Position numbers and translations under genes: made by a program. Below are positions 17,456-24,146 of a stretch of DNA of 64,000 nt, piece after piece. Source of the stretch: Saccharothrix sp. HUAS TT1. GTDB lineage: Bacteria > Actinomycetota > Actinomycetes > Mycobacteriales > Pseudonocardiaceae. The first letter of the stretch is position 1. Each line of letters begins with the position of its first letter. The notes under the pieces were generated by a model. It was given only the letters and a program-made list of their open reading frames with translations, did no database searches and was not told the DNA's origin. The stretch lies in the NCBI RefSeq assembly GCF_040744945.1, contig NZ_CP160453.1, positions 5,890,001 to 5,954,000 on the forward strand. The letters are read 5' to 3'.

Positions 17456-18394
17456 GTGGACATCGACATCATCCGGCGCGGCCAGTGGAGAGCCCGCCAC
17501 CGCAACGGGTTCGGCCCCGCGCCAGTGCCGTGGGAGGAGAACTGGGCTCACCACTCGGTGACGCTCGCGCCGAACATCGAGTGGATCGACGTCGACGGCG
17601 ACGGCGTGGAGGACGACGAGGCCGCCGCCATGCGGCAGTTGGAGCAGATCGGCCAGGACCGATTCGCCGGCGGCATCTCCTACACCGCCGCCATCCCCCC
17701 GTCGGGCCGGATCTACGAGGGCCACGGCGTCGACCGCCAGGGCGCCCACACCGGCGGCCGGAACGACATCGCCCGCGCCATCGTGTTCATCGGCAACTAC
17801 GACGTGCACCCGCTGACCGAGGCGCAGATCGACTCCGCCGCGCGGTTGCTCGCCTACTGGTACCTGCGCGGCTGGTGCCGCTGGCCCGCGTTCGACGGCG
17901 GCCACCAGCAGGCGCCGAACCAGATCGCCACCGCGTGCCCCGGCCGGTACGTGCTGGCCGCCATCCCCGAGATCAACCGCCGTGCCGCGCTGTACGCGGC
18001 TGGGCAGAACCCGAAGGAGGACGAGTTGGACAGCAGGGAGCGCAACGCGCTGCTGGGCCTGGAGGACGTCTTCAAGCCCGGCGGTGTCCTCCGCATCGTG
18101 CTGGAGGAGATCCTGAAGCGGCTCATCGGCATCCAGTTCGCCGTGGGCACCGCCGAGATGGCCACCGCCACCAAGGACGCGCCGGCGGGAATCCACATCG
18201 GCACGCTGGTCGCCGACATCTGGCGGCGCGGCGTCGCCGAGGTGGACGAGGGCGAGCTGGCCGACGCCATGAAGGCGCGCGGCATGGGCACGGTCGACCC
18301 GGCCGCGGTCAAGGCGGCGATGGCCGAGGTGCTGACCCGCGGCACCGACGCCCTGTCCGACAACCACCAGAACCAGGAGGCACCCACCGCATGA
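17456..18394 (+). CDS. Endolysin, N-acetylmuramoyl-L-alanine amidase (PGRP/amidase_2 type)
   Basis: 312 aa from GTG 17456, with AGGAGGTG upstream. Residues 20-180 form a PGRP-like zinc amidase: a zinc His in WAHHSVTL, the substrate strand GRIYEGHGVDRQGAHTGGRN, and the second zinc site in GGHQQ...TACPGRY. The enzyme would cut the amide between muramic acid and L-Ala in host peptidoglycan. The C-terminal 130 residues are helical and charged, without a clear wall-binding repeat. It is translationally coupled to the holin gene. Confidence 0.9.
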   Translation: MDIDIIRRGQWRARHRNGFGPAPVPWEENWAHHSVTLAPNIEWIDVDGDGVEDDEAAAMRQLEQIGQDRFAGGISYTAAIPPSGRIYEGHGVDRQGAHTGGRNDIARAIVFIGNYDVHPLTEAQIDSAARLLAYWYLRGWCRWPAFDGGHQQAPNQIATACPGRYVLAAIPEINRRAALYAAGQNPKEDELDSRERNALLGLEDVFKPGGVLRIVLEEILKRLIGIQFAVGTAEMATATKDAPAGIHIGTLVADIWRRGVAEVDEGELADAMKARGMGTVDPAAVKAAMAEVLTRGTDALSDNHQNQEAPTA

Positions 18395-18723
18395 GCACTC
18401 CCCCCACTCCGGACCGTCACCCGCTGGCCCGGGTCGCCCGCGCCGTCGGCACGGTGCGCGCGGTGATCTCCGCCGTGCTGGCCGTGCCCGCGGTCGCCGT
18501 GCTCGTCGCCACCGACCTGCCGGCCGCGCTGGACGTCGCGCTCGCCGCGCTGGTCGCGCTGCTGGCCACCCTCGGCCCGCTGCTCGGCGCGTTCGGCGTC
18601 AAGACCAGGGGCGAGACGCTGGTGACCCCGGTCGCCGACCCGCGCGACAACGAGGACCGCCAGCTCGTGCCGGTCGAGGCCGGTCCGGGCGGCGCGTACA
18701 ACGTGACCGGCCTGACCGGCTGA
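18391..18723 (+). CDS. Holin (two-helix type)
   Basis: 110 aa from ATG 18391, overlapping the endolysin stop by four bases and preceded by AGGAGG. Two hydrophobic helices (residues about 22-45 and 46-70, VISAVLAVPAVAVLVATDLP and ALDVALAALVALLATLGPLL) are followed by a hydrophilic tail. Size, topology and linkage to the endolysin are those of actinophage holins, which open the membrane at lysis time. Confidence 0.8.
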   Translation: MSTPPTPDRHPLARVARAVGTVRAVISAVLAVPAVAVLVATDLPAALDVALAALVALLATLGPLLGAFGVKTRGETLVTPVADPRDNEDRQLVPVEAGPGGAYNVTGLTG

Positions 18724-18929
18724 CCGCATAAGGGCGGTGCGCCCCGGTGTTCCGCCCGTTACGCTGGGCCGTGCCCGATGGCTTGGGCATGTGAGACGCG
18801 ACAGCTTCCGCACCAGGGAAACTTCCGTTGGATAAGCCCTGGCAAGAGCCGCTTCGGCGGTGCTCAGCGATCAACGGACGCCAGCTCACATCGAAGCCAC
18901 CGGGCATCTTCATGCGCCCACTATGACGA
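18724..18929. other. Non-coding stretch after the lysis genes
   Basis: No credible gene lies between the holin stop and 19120. The first 205 bases hold an imperfect inverted repeat (ACCAGGG ... CCCTGG, about 18822-18854) and end at the terminator hairpin. It may simply be the 3' untranslated part of the late transcript, or a short structured RNA ending at the terminator. Confidence 0.4.
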
Positions 18930-18976
18930 GGCCCCCGAACCACCGCCTGCTTCCGGCGGTGGTTCGGGGGCCTTTT
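18930..18976 (+). terminator. Strong intrinsic terminator of the phage late operon
   Basis: A perfect 18-bp stem (18930-18947 with 18955-18972), seven-base loop, and TTTT at 18973-18976. The T run is only on the + side, so it ends transcription from the late genes. Confidence 0.9.
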
Positions 18977-19119
18977 CGTCGTCTACGAGAGGCGGAGTCG
19001 TCGGGGTGCCCGGACGAGTCGGTCGGCGGTGTCGGCGGCGAGGGTGAGCGCGGCGGCCAGGGCGCGGGCCTGGTCGGAGGTCATCTGCGCGCCGGTGTCG
19101 GCGGGGAGGTCGGTTCGGT

Positions 19120-19302
19120 TCAGGTCAGCGGCACGCCGCCGACCGGCAAGTCGGCCTCGACGTAGACCGCGCCGTTCGTGGACAGCGGGTCGTTGCGCGT
19201 CCACGCCCTCCAACTGCTCGCCTCGCGCACGTCGAACGAGCTGCGCAGCAGGTCGACAGCGGCGGCGCACTCCTCACGAGTGCCGGTCAGCCCGATCTTC
19301 AT
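19120..19302 (-). CDS. Small conserved-type protein, unknown
   Basis: 60 aa from ATG 19302; AAGGAAG lies 8 bases upstream, whereas the in-frame GTG at 19311 is too close to it. The sequence starts MKIGLTGTREECAAAVDLLR and contains NGAVYVEADLP, which looks like a small compact beta-alpha-beta protein. I recall similar small proteins in actinomycetes but cannot name a family or function. Confidence 0.65.
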   Translation of the reverse strand: MKIGLTGTREECAAAVDLLRSSFDVREASSWRAWTRNDPLSTNGAVYVEADLPVGGVPLT

Positions 19303-19330
19303 GTCCCCCACTTCCTTGCGACGTAGAACA

Positions 19331-19364
19331 CCGCGCCCGCCCTGAGAAAGCAGGGCGGGCGCGG
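19331..19364 (-). terminator. Terminator-like hairpin
   Basis: Perfect 14-bp stem (19331-19344 with 19351-19364) with a six-base loop, between the 44-aa and 60-aa minus-strand genes. There is no T run, as is common for GC-rich actinomycete terminators. Confidence 0.6.
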
Positions 19365-19376
19365 CGGTGGTGTTGG

Positions 19377-19511
19377 TCAGGCGCGGTCGTCGGACGAGTC
19401 CTGGCCGGTGTTGCCGCCGCTGGACTGGCCGCCGCCGTCGCCGTGGCGGTCGTCGTACGGCTGGTCCTCGATGCCGTCACGGCCGGACATGATGACGTTG
19501 CGCTTGGGCAT
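19377..19511 (-). CDS. Very small hydrophilic protein, unknown
   Basis: 44 aa from ATG 19511 with GAGAGGAAG upstream. Starts MPKRNVIMSGRDG and continues as a Gly/Asp/Ser-rich disordered tail. It belongs to the run of tiny minus-strand genes after the prophage late region. No family is recognised. Confidence 0.5.
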   Translation of the reverse strand: MPKRNVIMSGRDGIEDQPYDDRHGDGGGQSSGGNTGQDSSDDRA

Positions 19512-19546
19512 GGTGCTTCCTCTCGGTTGGTGTTCGGTGGTGCCGG

Positions 19547-19720
19547 TCAGGTGGTGGGGTTGCCGGTGCCCCTGGCCTTGCTCTCCTCGACTTCGGCCTC
19601 CACGGCGGCCTGCCTCTTCGCGGCGCTGGCGGCCGGGTCCGTGTCGTAGTTGACCGGTGCCGAGCTCGGCGCGATCGCGCGGGCCGAGGCGATCGCCTCG
19701 CTCATTCGCGAGTCGGGCAT
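19547..19720 (-). CDS. Very small protein, unknown
   Basis: 57 aa from ATG 19720, with AGAGGAG upstream. It is Ala/Glu-rich and probably helical in the second half (AAKRQAAVEAEVEE). Its start lies inside the end of the overlapping 42-aa frame, suggesting coupled translation. Confidence 0.5.
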   Translation of the reverse strand: MPDSRMSEAIASARAIAPSSAPVNYDTDPAASAAKRQAAVEAEVEESKARGTGNPTT

Positions 19721-19830
19721 GGTGACTCCTCTGTGGTGTTGTCCGCCCGATTGGGCTGGGGTGGTGCGGGCGGCCGGTCGACGTCCGGGTCCACCCGGAT
19801 GTCGCCGTCGCCGGTCTCGGGTCGGCGCAC
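19702..19830 (-). CDS. Very small protein, unknown
   Basis: 42 aa from GTG 19830 with AGGAGG eight bases upstream. Asp/Pro-rich (DIRVDPDVDRP). It overlaps the next small gene by 19 bases. Its short length makes it uncertain. Confidence 0.35.
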   Translation of the reverse strand: MRRPETGDGDIRVDPDVDRPPAPPQPNRADNTTEESPCPTRE

Positions 19831-19855
19831 GGGCCGGTCCTCCTGGTGGAGGTGG

Positions 19856-20359
19856 TCAGGCCGGGGTGGGGATGCCCACCCCGGCCTGCTGGAGGGTCTT
19901 CGTGGCGTCCGCGGTCAGCGCGTCCATGGCCAACTTCGCCCGCCGCCGGCGCTCGGTCAGCATGTGCTCGGTGCGGGTGTCGTCGGTCGCGCTGTCCATC
20001 TCGTAGATGGCCCGCACCGCCAGGTCGATCGCGTCGGCCAGCGAGGGGACGCGAAGCTTGGCGAGCAGGTGGGGTCTGGTCATGGCCGCCCGGGTGACGA
20101 GCGAGGCGGCCAGGGTGGTCGCAATCTCGTCCCGGTCGCCGCGCAGCCGCGCGGCCTCCAGGCCCCACATCGCGGCGTAGTGGTTGGACAGGGCCTCCAG
20201 CACGTCACCGAGAGCGCTGACCGCGGTGTCCTGGTTGGCCCACCGCCGTTCGTCGCGGCGCTGCTGCCGGTCGCTGCGGTTCTTCAGCACCGTGGTGAGC
20301 AGGGCGCCGCCGAGGGCGCCGAGGACCGCGACGACGGTGGTCCACACGGAGGCGTTCAC
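19856..20359 (-). CDS. Membrane-anchored cytoplasmic protein, unknown
   Basis: 167 aa from GTG 20359, with GAAGGGA upstream. Residues 3-25 form one transmembrane helix (WTTVVAVLGALGGALLTTVL), followed by a basic, helical cytoplasmic region with many Arg residues (RSDRQQRRDERRW). This one-helix plus long helical tail design is common in small phage or mobile-element proteins of actinomycetes. First gene of a minus-strand run with the tiny genes downstream. Function unknown. Confidence 0.65.
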   Translation of the reverse strand: MNASVWTTVVAVLGALGGALLTTVLKNRSDRQQRRDERRWANQDTAVSALGDVLEALSNHYAAMWGLEAARLRGDRDEIATTLAASLVTRAAMTRPHLLAKLRVPSLADAIDLAVRAIYEMDSATDDTRTEHMLTERRRRAKLAMDALTADATKTLQQAGVGIPTPA

Positions 20360-20540
20360 AGGTGTCCCTTCGTTGGTGAGGCGGGAGCCGCCGGCCCCAG
20401 CTGCCCAGCACGGGCCAGCGGCTCCCTGATCTGCGCGACGCGACGCAGGCGGGGCCTCGGAGGAGGACCACACCTTGGCTCCACGGCAGCCGCTTGCCCT
20501 GGCTGCGCGGTGACTTTGACGCCGGTCACGCGGCTCTGGA

Positions 20541-20575
20541 GCCGTGCCCGCCCCCGACGCGGGGGCGGGCACGGC
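20541..20575 (-). terminator. Terminator-like hairpin
   Basis: Perfect 15-bp stem (20541-20555 with 20561-20575) with a five-base loop, downstream of the minus-strand operon that ends at 20639. It lies in a 279-base stretch (20360-20638) with no other feature. Confidence 0.65.
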
Positions 20576-20638
20576 CGACGCACACGACGCCCAGTCGGTG
20601 TGCGCCACCCAGGCCGCCGGTCGACCTGGGAGCCGGGG

Positions 20639-21565
20639 TCAGGTGACGATCGTGTCGGCGGGCAGCGCGGTAGCGGCCTGCTGGCCCAGCACGAGGCAGC
20701 GCAGGTCCATGTCGTGGTCAAGCACCAGCTGGCGGCGCAGCAGCATCGAGCCGACCGCGACCAGCAGCACCCGGATGCAGGCGTCGCTGCCCTTGTAGGT
20801 GCGAGGGCTGTGCACCAGCAGGTAGCGGGCGCTCCGGACGGCCCGGAGCGCCACGTCGGGGTCCAGCGCGTCGTCGTCCGCCAGCTCGTGCAGGGCGGCG
20901 ACCAGCATGCTGGTCCTGGCGATCTCGTCGGCGGTGACGACGTAGACCGGGTCCCCGCCGGTCTCCATCTCGCTGGTGTCGCCGCCACGGGCCGCGACGC
21001 GGGCCACCAGCGACGCGGCGATCCGCTGCGCCTCCTCGCCGCGCACGAGCCGGGTGCCGAAGACCTCGCGGCCGTCGGGCAGGACCACGCGGTCGACCAG
21101 CACGTCGCCGACGCCCTCGGCGTACATCCGGGCCTGCGCCGAGTGGCCGTAGCGCAGCATGATCTCGTGCGCGAGCGTGGACGTGCCGCGGATGTAGGTG
21201 CGGCTGCTCTCGTCCCAGCGCGCGCCCAAGCGCAGCCGGCCGACGTAGCCGACCCGGTCGATCCGCGGCTGGTCCGGCGCGATCCGCGTCCGGAACCGCT
21301 CGGCGTCCAGCGGGATCCCGGCACCGAGCCGGCCCGGAGCCTGCGCGGCCAGGCCGTACCGCCACTCGTCGATGAGGCTGTCGTAGGTGCGGTGCAGCAG
21401 ATCGACCCGCTGCGCCCGGTTGAGCCGGTACCAGCCGTCGGCCAGCCGGAGGCGGGTGAGGTCGGCCATGGCCGCCTGGCGCTCGGCGAACTCCCGCACC
21501 CGCTGCTCCTGGTCGGGATCGCGGAGCGCGAGGTGCGGTGTCGGAAAACTCGCTGCGGTGATCAT
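20639..21565 (-). CDS. Unknown 308-aa protein, last gene of coupled operon
   Basis: Two starts are possible: ATG 21586, overlapping the upstream stop as ATGA but without a ribosome site, and ATG 21565, preceded by CAGGGGG. The latter is chosen. The product is soluble with no signal or membrane segment. It is mostly helical, with a run STLAHEIMLRYGHSAQARMY, a VLVDRVVLPDGREVFGTRLV beta segment and a C-terminal KGSDACIRVLLVAVGSMLL helix. I do not recognise the family. It may be the effector-sized product of this operon. Confidence 0.65.
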   Translation of the reverse strand: MITAASFPTPHLALRDPDQEQRVREFAERQAAMADLTRLRLADGWYRLNRAQRVDLLHRTYDSLIDEWRYGLAAQAPGRLGAGIPLDAERFRTRIAPDQPRIDRVGYVGRLRLGARWDESSRTYIRGTSTLAHEIMLRYGHSAQARMYAEGVGDVLVDRVVLPDGREVFGTRLVRGEEAQRIAASLVARVAARGGDTSEMETGGDPVYVVTADEIARTSMLVAALHELADDDALDPDVALRAVRSARYLLVHSPRTYKGSDACIRVLLVAVGSMLLRRQLVLDHDMDLRCLVLGQQAATALPADTIVT

Positions 21566-21582
21566 GTTTCCCCCTGAGGTGG

Positions 21583-21840
21583 TCATAGTTCGGTGAGCAG
21601 CAGCGCGCCGACAGCGACCGCGGAGGATCCCGCGCCGAGCGCCGCCTGGAGGCCCTGCGTCATCTCGTCCAGCCGGGCGACCAGCACGTCGGCCTCCGGG
21701 TGGCTGGTGCCCCGCAGCGCTGCGGCGACCTGGGCGGACAGGGGCGAGACGACGTCGAGCGCGGACGTGATCAGGTTGAGCTGGTCGTTGGCCATCAGCA
21801 CCGCGGCGTCGACGGCCACCCGGACCTCGCCGACGCTCAT
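21583..21840 (-). CDS. Small helical protein, unknown
   Basis: 85 aa from ATG 21840, overlapping the upstream gene stop by four bases. Predicted all-helical with two long amphipathic helices (NDQLNLITSALDVVSPL and ADVLVARLDEMTQGLQAAL). This resembles small helical-hairpin proteins found beside actinomycete secretion or mobile loci, but it lacks a WXG motif. Function unknown. Confidence 0.6.
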   Translation of the reverse strand: MSVGEVRVAVDAAVLMANDQLNLITSALDVVSPLSAQVAAALRGTSHPEADVLVARLDEMTQGLQAALGAGSSAVAVGALLLTEL

Positions 21841-22196
21841 GGCCGCCACAGCTCGTCCGGTGCGGCGCCGATCACCAGGCGCGGCGCGTACGGCGACCCG
21901 GGCGGCGGCAGGTGCAGCAGCTGCTCGACCACGTCGGCCAGGCCGCCCTCCGCCTCCCACAGCAGCGCGCCGTAGGGGTCGACGCGCACCGCTCGTGCGT
22001 CCGTCGCCGCGCGGATCCTCAGCGCGTCGACCTGCGCCTCCCCCGGCCACGCCCGCACGCCGTGCACCTCGACCGGGTGGCCCTGCTCGTCCACGGGCGG
22101 GCGCATCCACTGCCACCCGACCGCGTCCAGCCGCAGCAGCAGGGCCAGCTGAGGGTAGGCCGCGAGCGCGGCAGCCACCACGTCGTCGCGGGTCAT
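21837..22196 (-). CDS. Unknown protein of coupled operon
   Basis: 119 aa from ATG 22196; a GTG one codon earlier is equally possible, both after CAGGAG. It starts with a helix (DDVVAAALAAYPQLALLLRL), then a compact mixed domain with VGWQWMRPP and LWEAEGGLADVVEQLL. It overlaps both neighbours by one to four bases. No family recognised. Confidence 0.6.
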   Translation of the reverse strand: MTRDDVVAAALAAYPQLALLLRLDAVGWQWMRPPVDEQGHPVEVHGVRAWPGEAQVDALRIRAATDARAVRVDPYGALLWEAEGGLADVVEQLLHLPPPGSPYAPRLVIGAAPDELWRP

Positions 22197-22558
22197 CACG
22201 ACGTGCTCCTGGGTGCGGTGGGCACGTCCGCCAGGGGAGCGCCGGACGTGCCCACCGCGTGCCGCGCCCGCCCGGCCGGGGGACTGCAGACGGGCGCGGC
22301 GGTCAGGCCCCGACCACCACCACGGCGAAGTGCGGTGGTGGTGGTCGGGGACGCGACGGGAGCGGGCGCCGACCAGACCTCGGCTGCTCCACCGCCCGCC
22401 GCGCATGTCCGGCCACCCGGTCCAGGGGTGGCCGGTGGCTCGGGGTGCAGGTAGCCGCGGGGTTCGGCGAACGCCCGCCCGCGCCATGGCCGAGCGGCGA
22501 GGACCGCCAGGAGCGCGATGGCGAGGCCGACGAGAACCCCGAACACCATGTCCGTCAT
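22196..22558 (-). CDS. Single-pass membrane protein, unknown
   Basis: 120 aa from ATG 22558 (ATGA overlap with the upstream gene). Residues 4-24 form a transmembrane helix (MVFGVLVGLAIALLAVLAA). The rest is low-complexity Pro/Thr/Gly-rich and coincides with three strong inverted repeats at 22215-22350, so the C-terminal half may be translated from structured, possibly regulatory, RNA. Only the first 45 residues look like an ordinary protein. Confidence 0.5.
   Translation of the reverse strand: MTDMVFGVLVGLAIALLAVLAARPWRGRAFAEPRGYLHPEPPATPGPGGRTCAAGGGAAEVWSAPAPVASPTTTTALRRGGGRGLTAAPVCSPPAGRARHAVGTSGAPLADVPTAPRSTS
22215..22350. repeat. Cluster of three inverted repeats (hairpins)
   Basis: Arm pairs are 22215-22230 with 22243-22258 (16 bp, perfect), 22261-22270 with 22291-22300 (10 bp, perfect), and 22308-22323 with 22335-22350 (16 bp, perfect). 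They lie one after another inside the 3' half of the membrane protein gene. They could be attenuators, a nested terminator, or a structured RNA. Confidence 0.75.
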
Positions 22559-22758
22559 CGGCTCGTGCCGGGCAGCAGCTGGCGGACGTCGCGGAGCGCG
22601 GCGATCAACGCGTCCAGCTCGGCCCAGTCGTACGAGCCCGCGGGCGCGGGCGGCATGACGACGACACGACGGCCGGTCTGGTCCAGGCTCACGACGGTGC
22701 CCCCGGGCTTGCCCAGAGAGCTGCGGCATGGGACGGAGAGGCTGAACGGCTCCGGCAT
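22555..22758 (-). CDS. Small protein, first gene of divergent operon
   Basis: 67 aa from ATG 22758, with GGAGG five bases upstream; the ATG at 22770 has no ribosome site. Contains a beta-type segment (GGTVVSLDQTGRRVVVMPP) and a C-terminal helix (WAELDALIAALRDVRQLLP). It is expressed away from the XRE regulator across the palindromic operators. Function unknown. Confidence 0.6.
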   Translation of the reverse strand: MPEPFSLSVPCRSSLGKPGGTVVSLDQTGRRVVVMPPAPAGSYDWAELDALIAALRDVRQLLPGTSR

Positions 22759-22794
22759 GGGGACCTCCATGAGCTACGGTGACCTGTGCTGCAA

Positions 22795-22831
22795 AGTGCT
22801 GCGCAGCACTAGAGTGGTGCTGCGCAGCACC
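22795..22831. promoter_or_regulatory. Two tandem palindromic operators (GTGCTGCGCAGCAC)
   Basis: Two 16-base palindromes, 22795-22810 and 22816-22831, share the 14-base core GTGCTGCGCAGCAC and lie 21 bases apart, about two helical turns. A further half-site GTGCTGC is at 22786-22792. They sit in the divergent promoter region between the 67-aa gene and the XRE regulator. Confidence 0.75.
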
Positions 22832-22886
22832 TCTTGTCGATAGCCCAATCGGGCGTTCCTAGCAGGCTCGGAACCCGCCCTATGCT

Positions 22887-22907
22887 GTGCTGCATGGTCC
22901 GCAGCAC
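22887..22907. promoter_or_regulatory. Spaced operator overlapping the XRE start codon
   Basis: GTGCTGC (22887-22893) and GCAGCAC (22901-22907) repeat the same half-sites with a seven-base spacer and straddle the ATG at 22894. This predicts autorepression. Confidence 0.65.
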
Positions 22908-23751
22908 CCCGAAAGCGATGGCACTCGGTGCCATGATCAAGGCGGCACGCGAGCGCGTGTCGCCGCGACTGAGCCAGCGCGCCCTGGAGAAGAGGCTTGG
23001 CCTCGGCGTCGGTCAGGTGTCGCGGATCGAGAGCGGCGAACGCCCACCGGACCCCGAGCTGACCGACACCATCCTGACCGCGCTCGGCGTGACCGGCCCG
23101 GACCGGGACCGGGCGCTGGCTCTCGCGCAAGACGACCCCGGCGCCGACGGTGGCGGCTCGGCCTGGCTTGCCGTGGGCATCCCGGCCCAGCGCGATCAGC
23201 TCGACGCGCTGCTGCAGATCGAACAGCAGTCGATCCAGATCACCGAGGTGAGCCCGCTGGTCGTACCCGGCCTGCTGCAGGTGGGCTCCTACACCCGCAG
23301 CATCATGCGGTCGGGCGGCGTGCCGGAGTCCAGCATCGAGACTCGCGTGGCCATCAGGATGGGCAGACGCGACGTTCTCACCCGCGCGAACCCGGTGCGA
23401 TTCACGGCATTCGTCGGCGACCAGGTGTTGCGACAGCAGTTCGGCGGACCCGACGTGATGCGCGAGCAGCTGGAACATCTACTCAAGATGGCCGCATTGC
23501 CGAACGTCGATCTCCGCTTCTTCGATCTCGATCAGCATTGGCACGCGGGCCATGCCGGTGCCTTCACAGTCCTTCAACTGACCAACTCGAAATCCGTTAT
23601 TCACCTGGAATTTCAGGCATCCGGCCTGTTTGTTGAACAGCCGGAGCAGGTCGAGGCGTTCACCTCGGCCGTGGAAAAGGTGACGGAAGTGTCGGCGAGT
23701 GCGGACCAGACCTCCGCTCTCATCACCGATGCGCTCCGGCACATCGAGTGA
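22894..23751 (+). CDS. XRE-family transcriptional regulator with DUF5753 domain
   Basis: 285 aa from ATG 22894; no ribosome site precedes it, and the operator covers the start, so leaderless translation is possible. Residues 10-65 form a helix-turn-helix (ALGAMIKAARE, LSQRALEKRLG, GQVSRIESGE). Residues 100-270 are the DUF5753 region typical of actinomycete regulators (ITEVSPLVVPGLLQV, RFTAFVGDQVLRQQFGG, VIHLEF). It is followed by a DUF397 gene, the standard pairing in Streptomyces-type genomes (WhiJ/BldB relatives). Likely represses itself and the divergent operon. Confidence 0.9.
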   Translation: MVRSTPKAMALGAMIKAARERVSPRLSQRALEKRLGLGVGQVSRIESGERPPDPELTDTILTALGVTGPDRDRALALAQDDPGADGGGSAWLAVGIPAQRDQLDALLQIEQQSIQITEVSPLVVPGLLQVGSYTRSIMRSGGVPESSIETRVAIRMGRRDVLTRANPVRFTAFVGDQVLRQQFGGPDVMREQLEHLLKMAALPNVDLRFFDLDQHWHAGHAGAFTVLQLTNSKSVIHLEFQASGLFVEQPEQVEAFTSAVEKVTEVSASADQTSALITDALRHIE

Positions 23752-23761
23752 AGGAATGCTA

Positions 23762-23932
23762 GTGAACGCACCACATTGGAGGAAGGCGAGCTACAGCGGC
23801 ACGGAGACGAACTGCGTCGAGGTGCGTGCCGACCTGGCCGCAATCCGCGACTCTAAGGATCGTGGCGGTCCAGCGCTGCGGTTCGAGGGGGACGCGCTGC
23901 GTCGGTTCGTGGCGGCGGCCAGGGCGAGCTGA
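23762..23932 (+). CDS. DUF397 family protein
   Basis: 56 aa from GTG 23762, 10 bases after the XRE stop, with AAGGAA upstream; the nearer ATG at 23756 would leave no spacing. It has the family pattern WRKASYSG...NCVEV and RDSKD, and ends in FVAAAR. DUF397 proteins usually modulate or antagonise the adjacent XRE protein. Confidence 0.9.
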   Translation: MNAPHWRKASYSGTETNCVEVRADLAAIRDSKDRGGPALRFEGDALRRFVAAARAS

Positions 23933-23950
23933 TGCTCGCGCGATCCAGCA

Positions 23951-23987
23951 GGAGGCCCGCACCCAGTCCTAGGGGGTGCGGGCCTCC
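23951..23987 (+). terminator. Terminator hairpin after XRE-DUF397
   Basis: Perfect 14-bp stem (23951-23964 with 23974-23987), nine-base loop, no T run. It lies 18 bases after the DUF397 stop. Confidence 0.75.
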
Positions 23988-24010
23988 GCGTGTCAGTGTG
24001 CCAGCCGCTC

Positions 24011-24038
24011 TACTGGTCCAATGTGGATCAGACCAGTA
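24011..24038. repeat. Short inverted repeat near the putative element border
   Basis: TACTGGTC (24011-24018) and GACCAGTA (24031-24038) form a perfect 8-bp inverted repeat with a 12-base spacer, followed by a further CCAGTAC. It could be an operator or part of an attachment site; nothing decides between these. Confidence 0.35.
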
Positions 24039-24108
24039 CAGATCCAGTACGGCAGAGCTATCAATACGGGTTGTGCGAGTCACGGGTGTCACGCATGTTT
24101 CCGCAGCT

Positions 24109-24146
24109 AGGCGGCTACCAACCGCTATCACAGCTGGTAGCCGCCT
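24109..24146 (-). terminator. Hairpin at the 3' end of the truncated amylase gene
   Basis: Perfect 12-bp stem (24109-24120 with 24135-24146) with a 14-base loop that includes the amylase stop at 24128-24130. It may serve as its terminator, or belong to the incoming element at the border. Confidence 0.55.

Noticed and set aside
18983..19270. 95-codon minus-strand frame overlapping the 60-aa gene
   Set aside because: Arg-rich composition and no ribosome site; the 60-aa frame with AAGGAAG is better supported.
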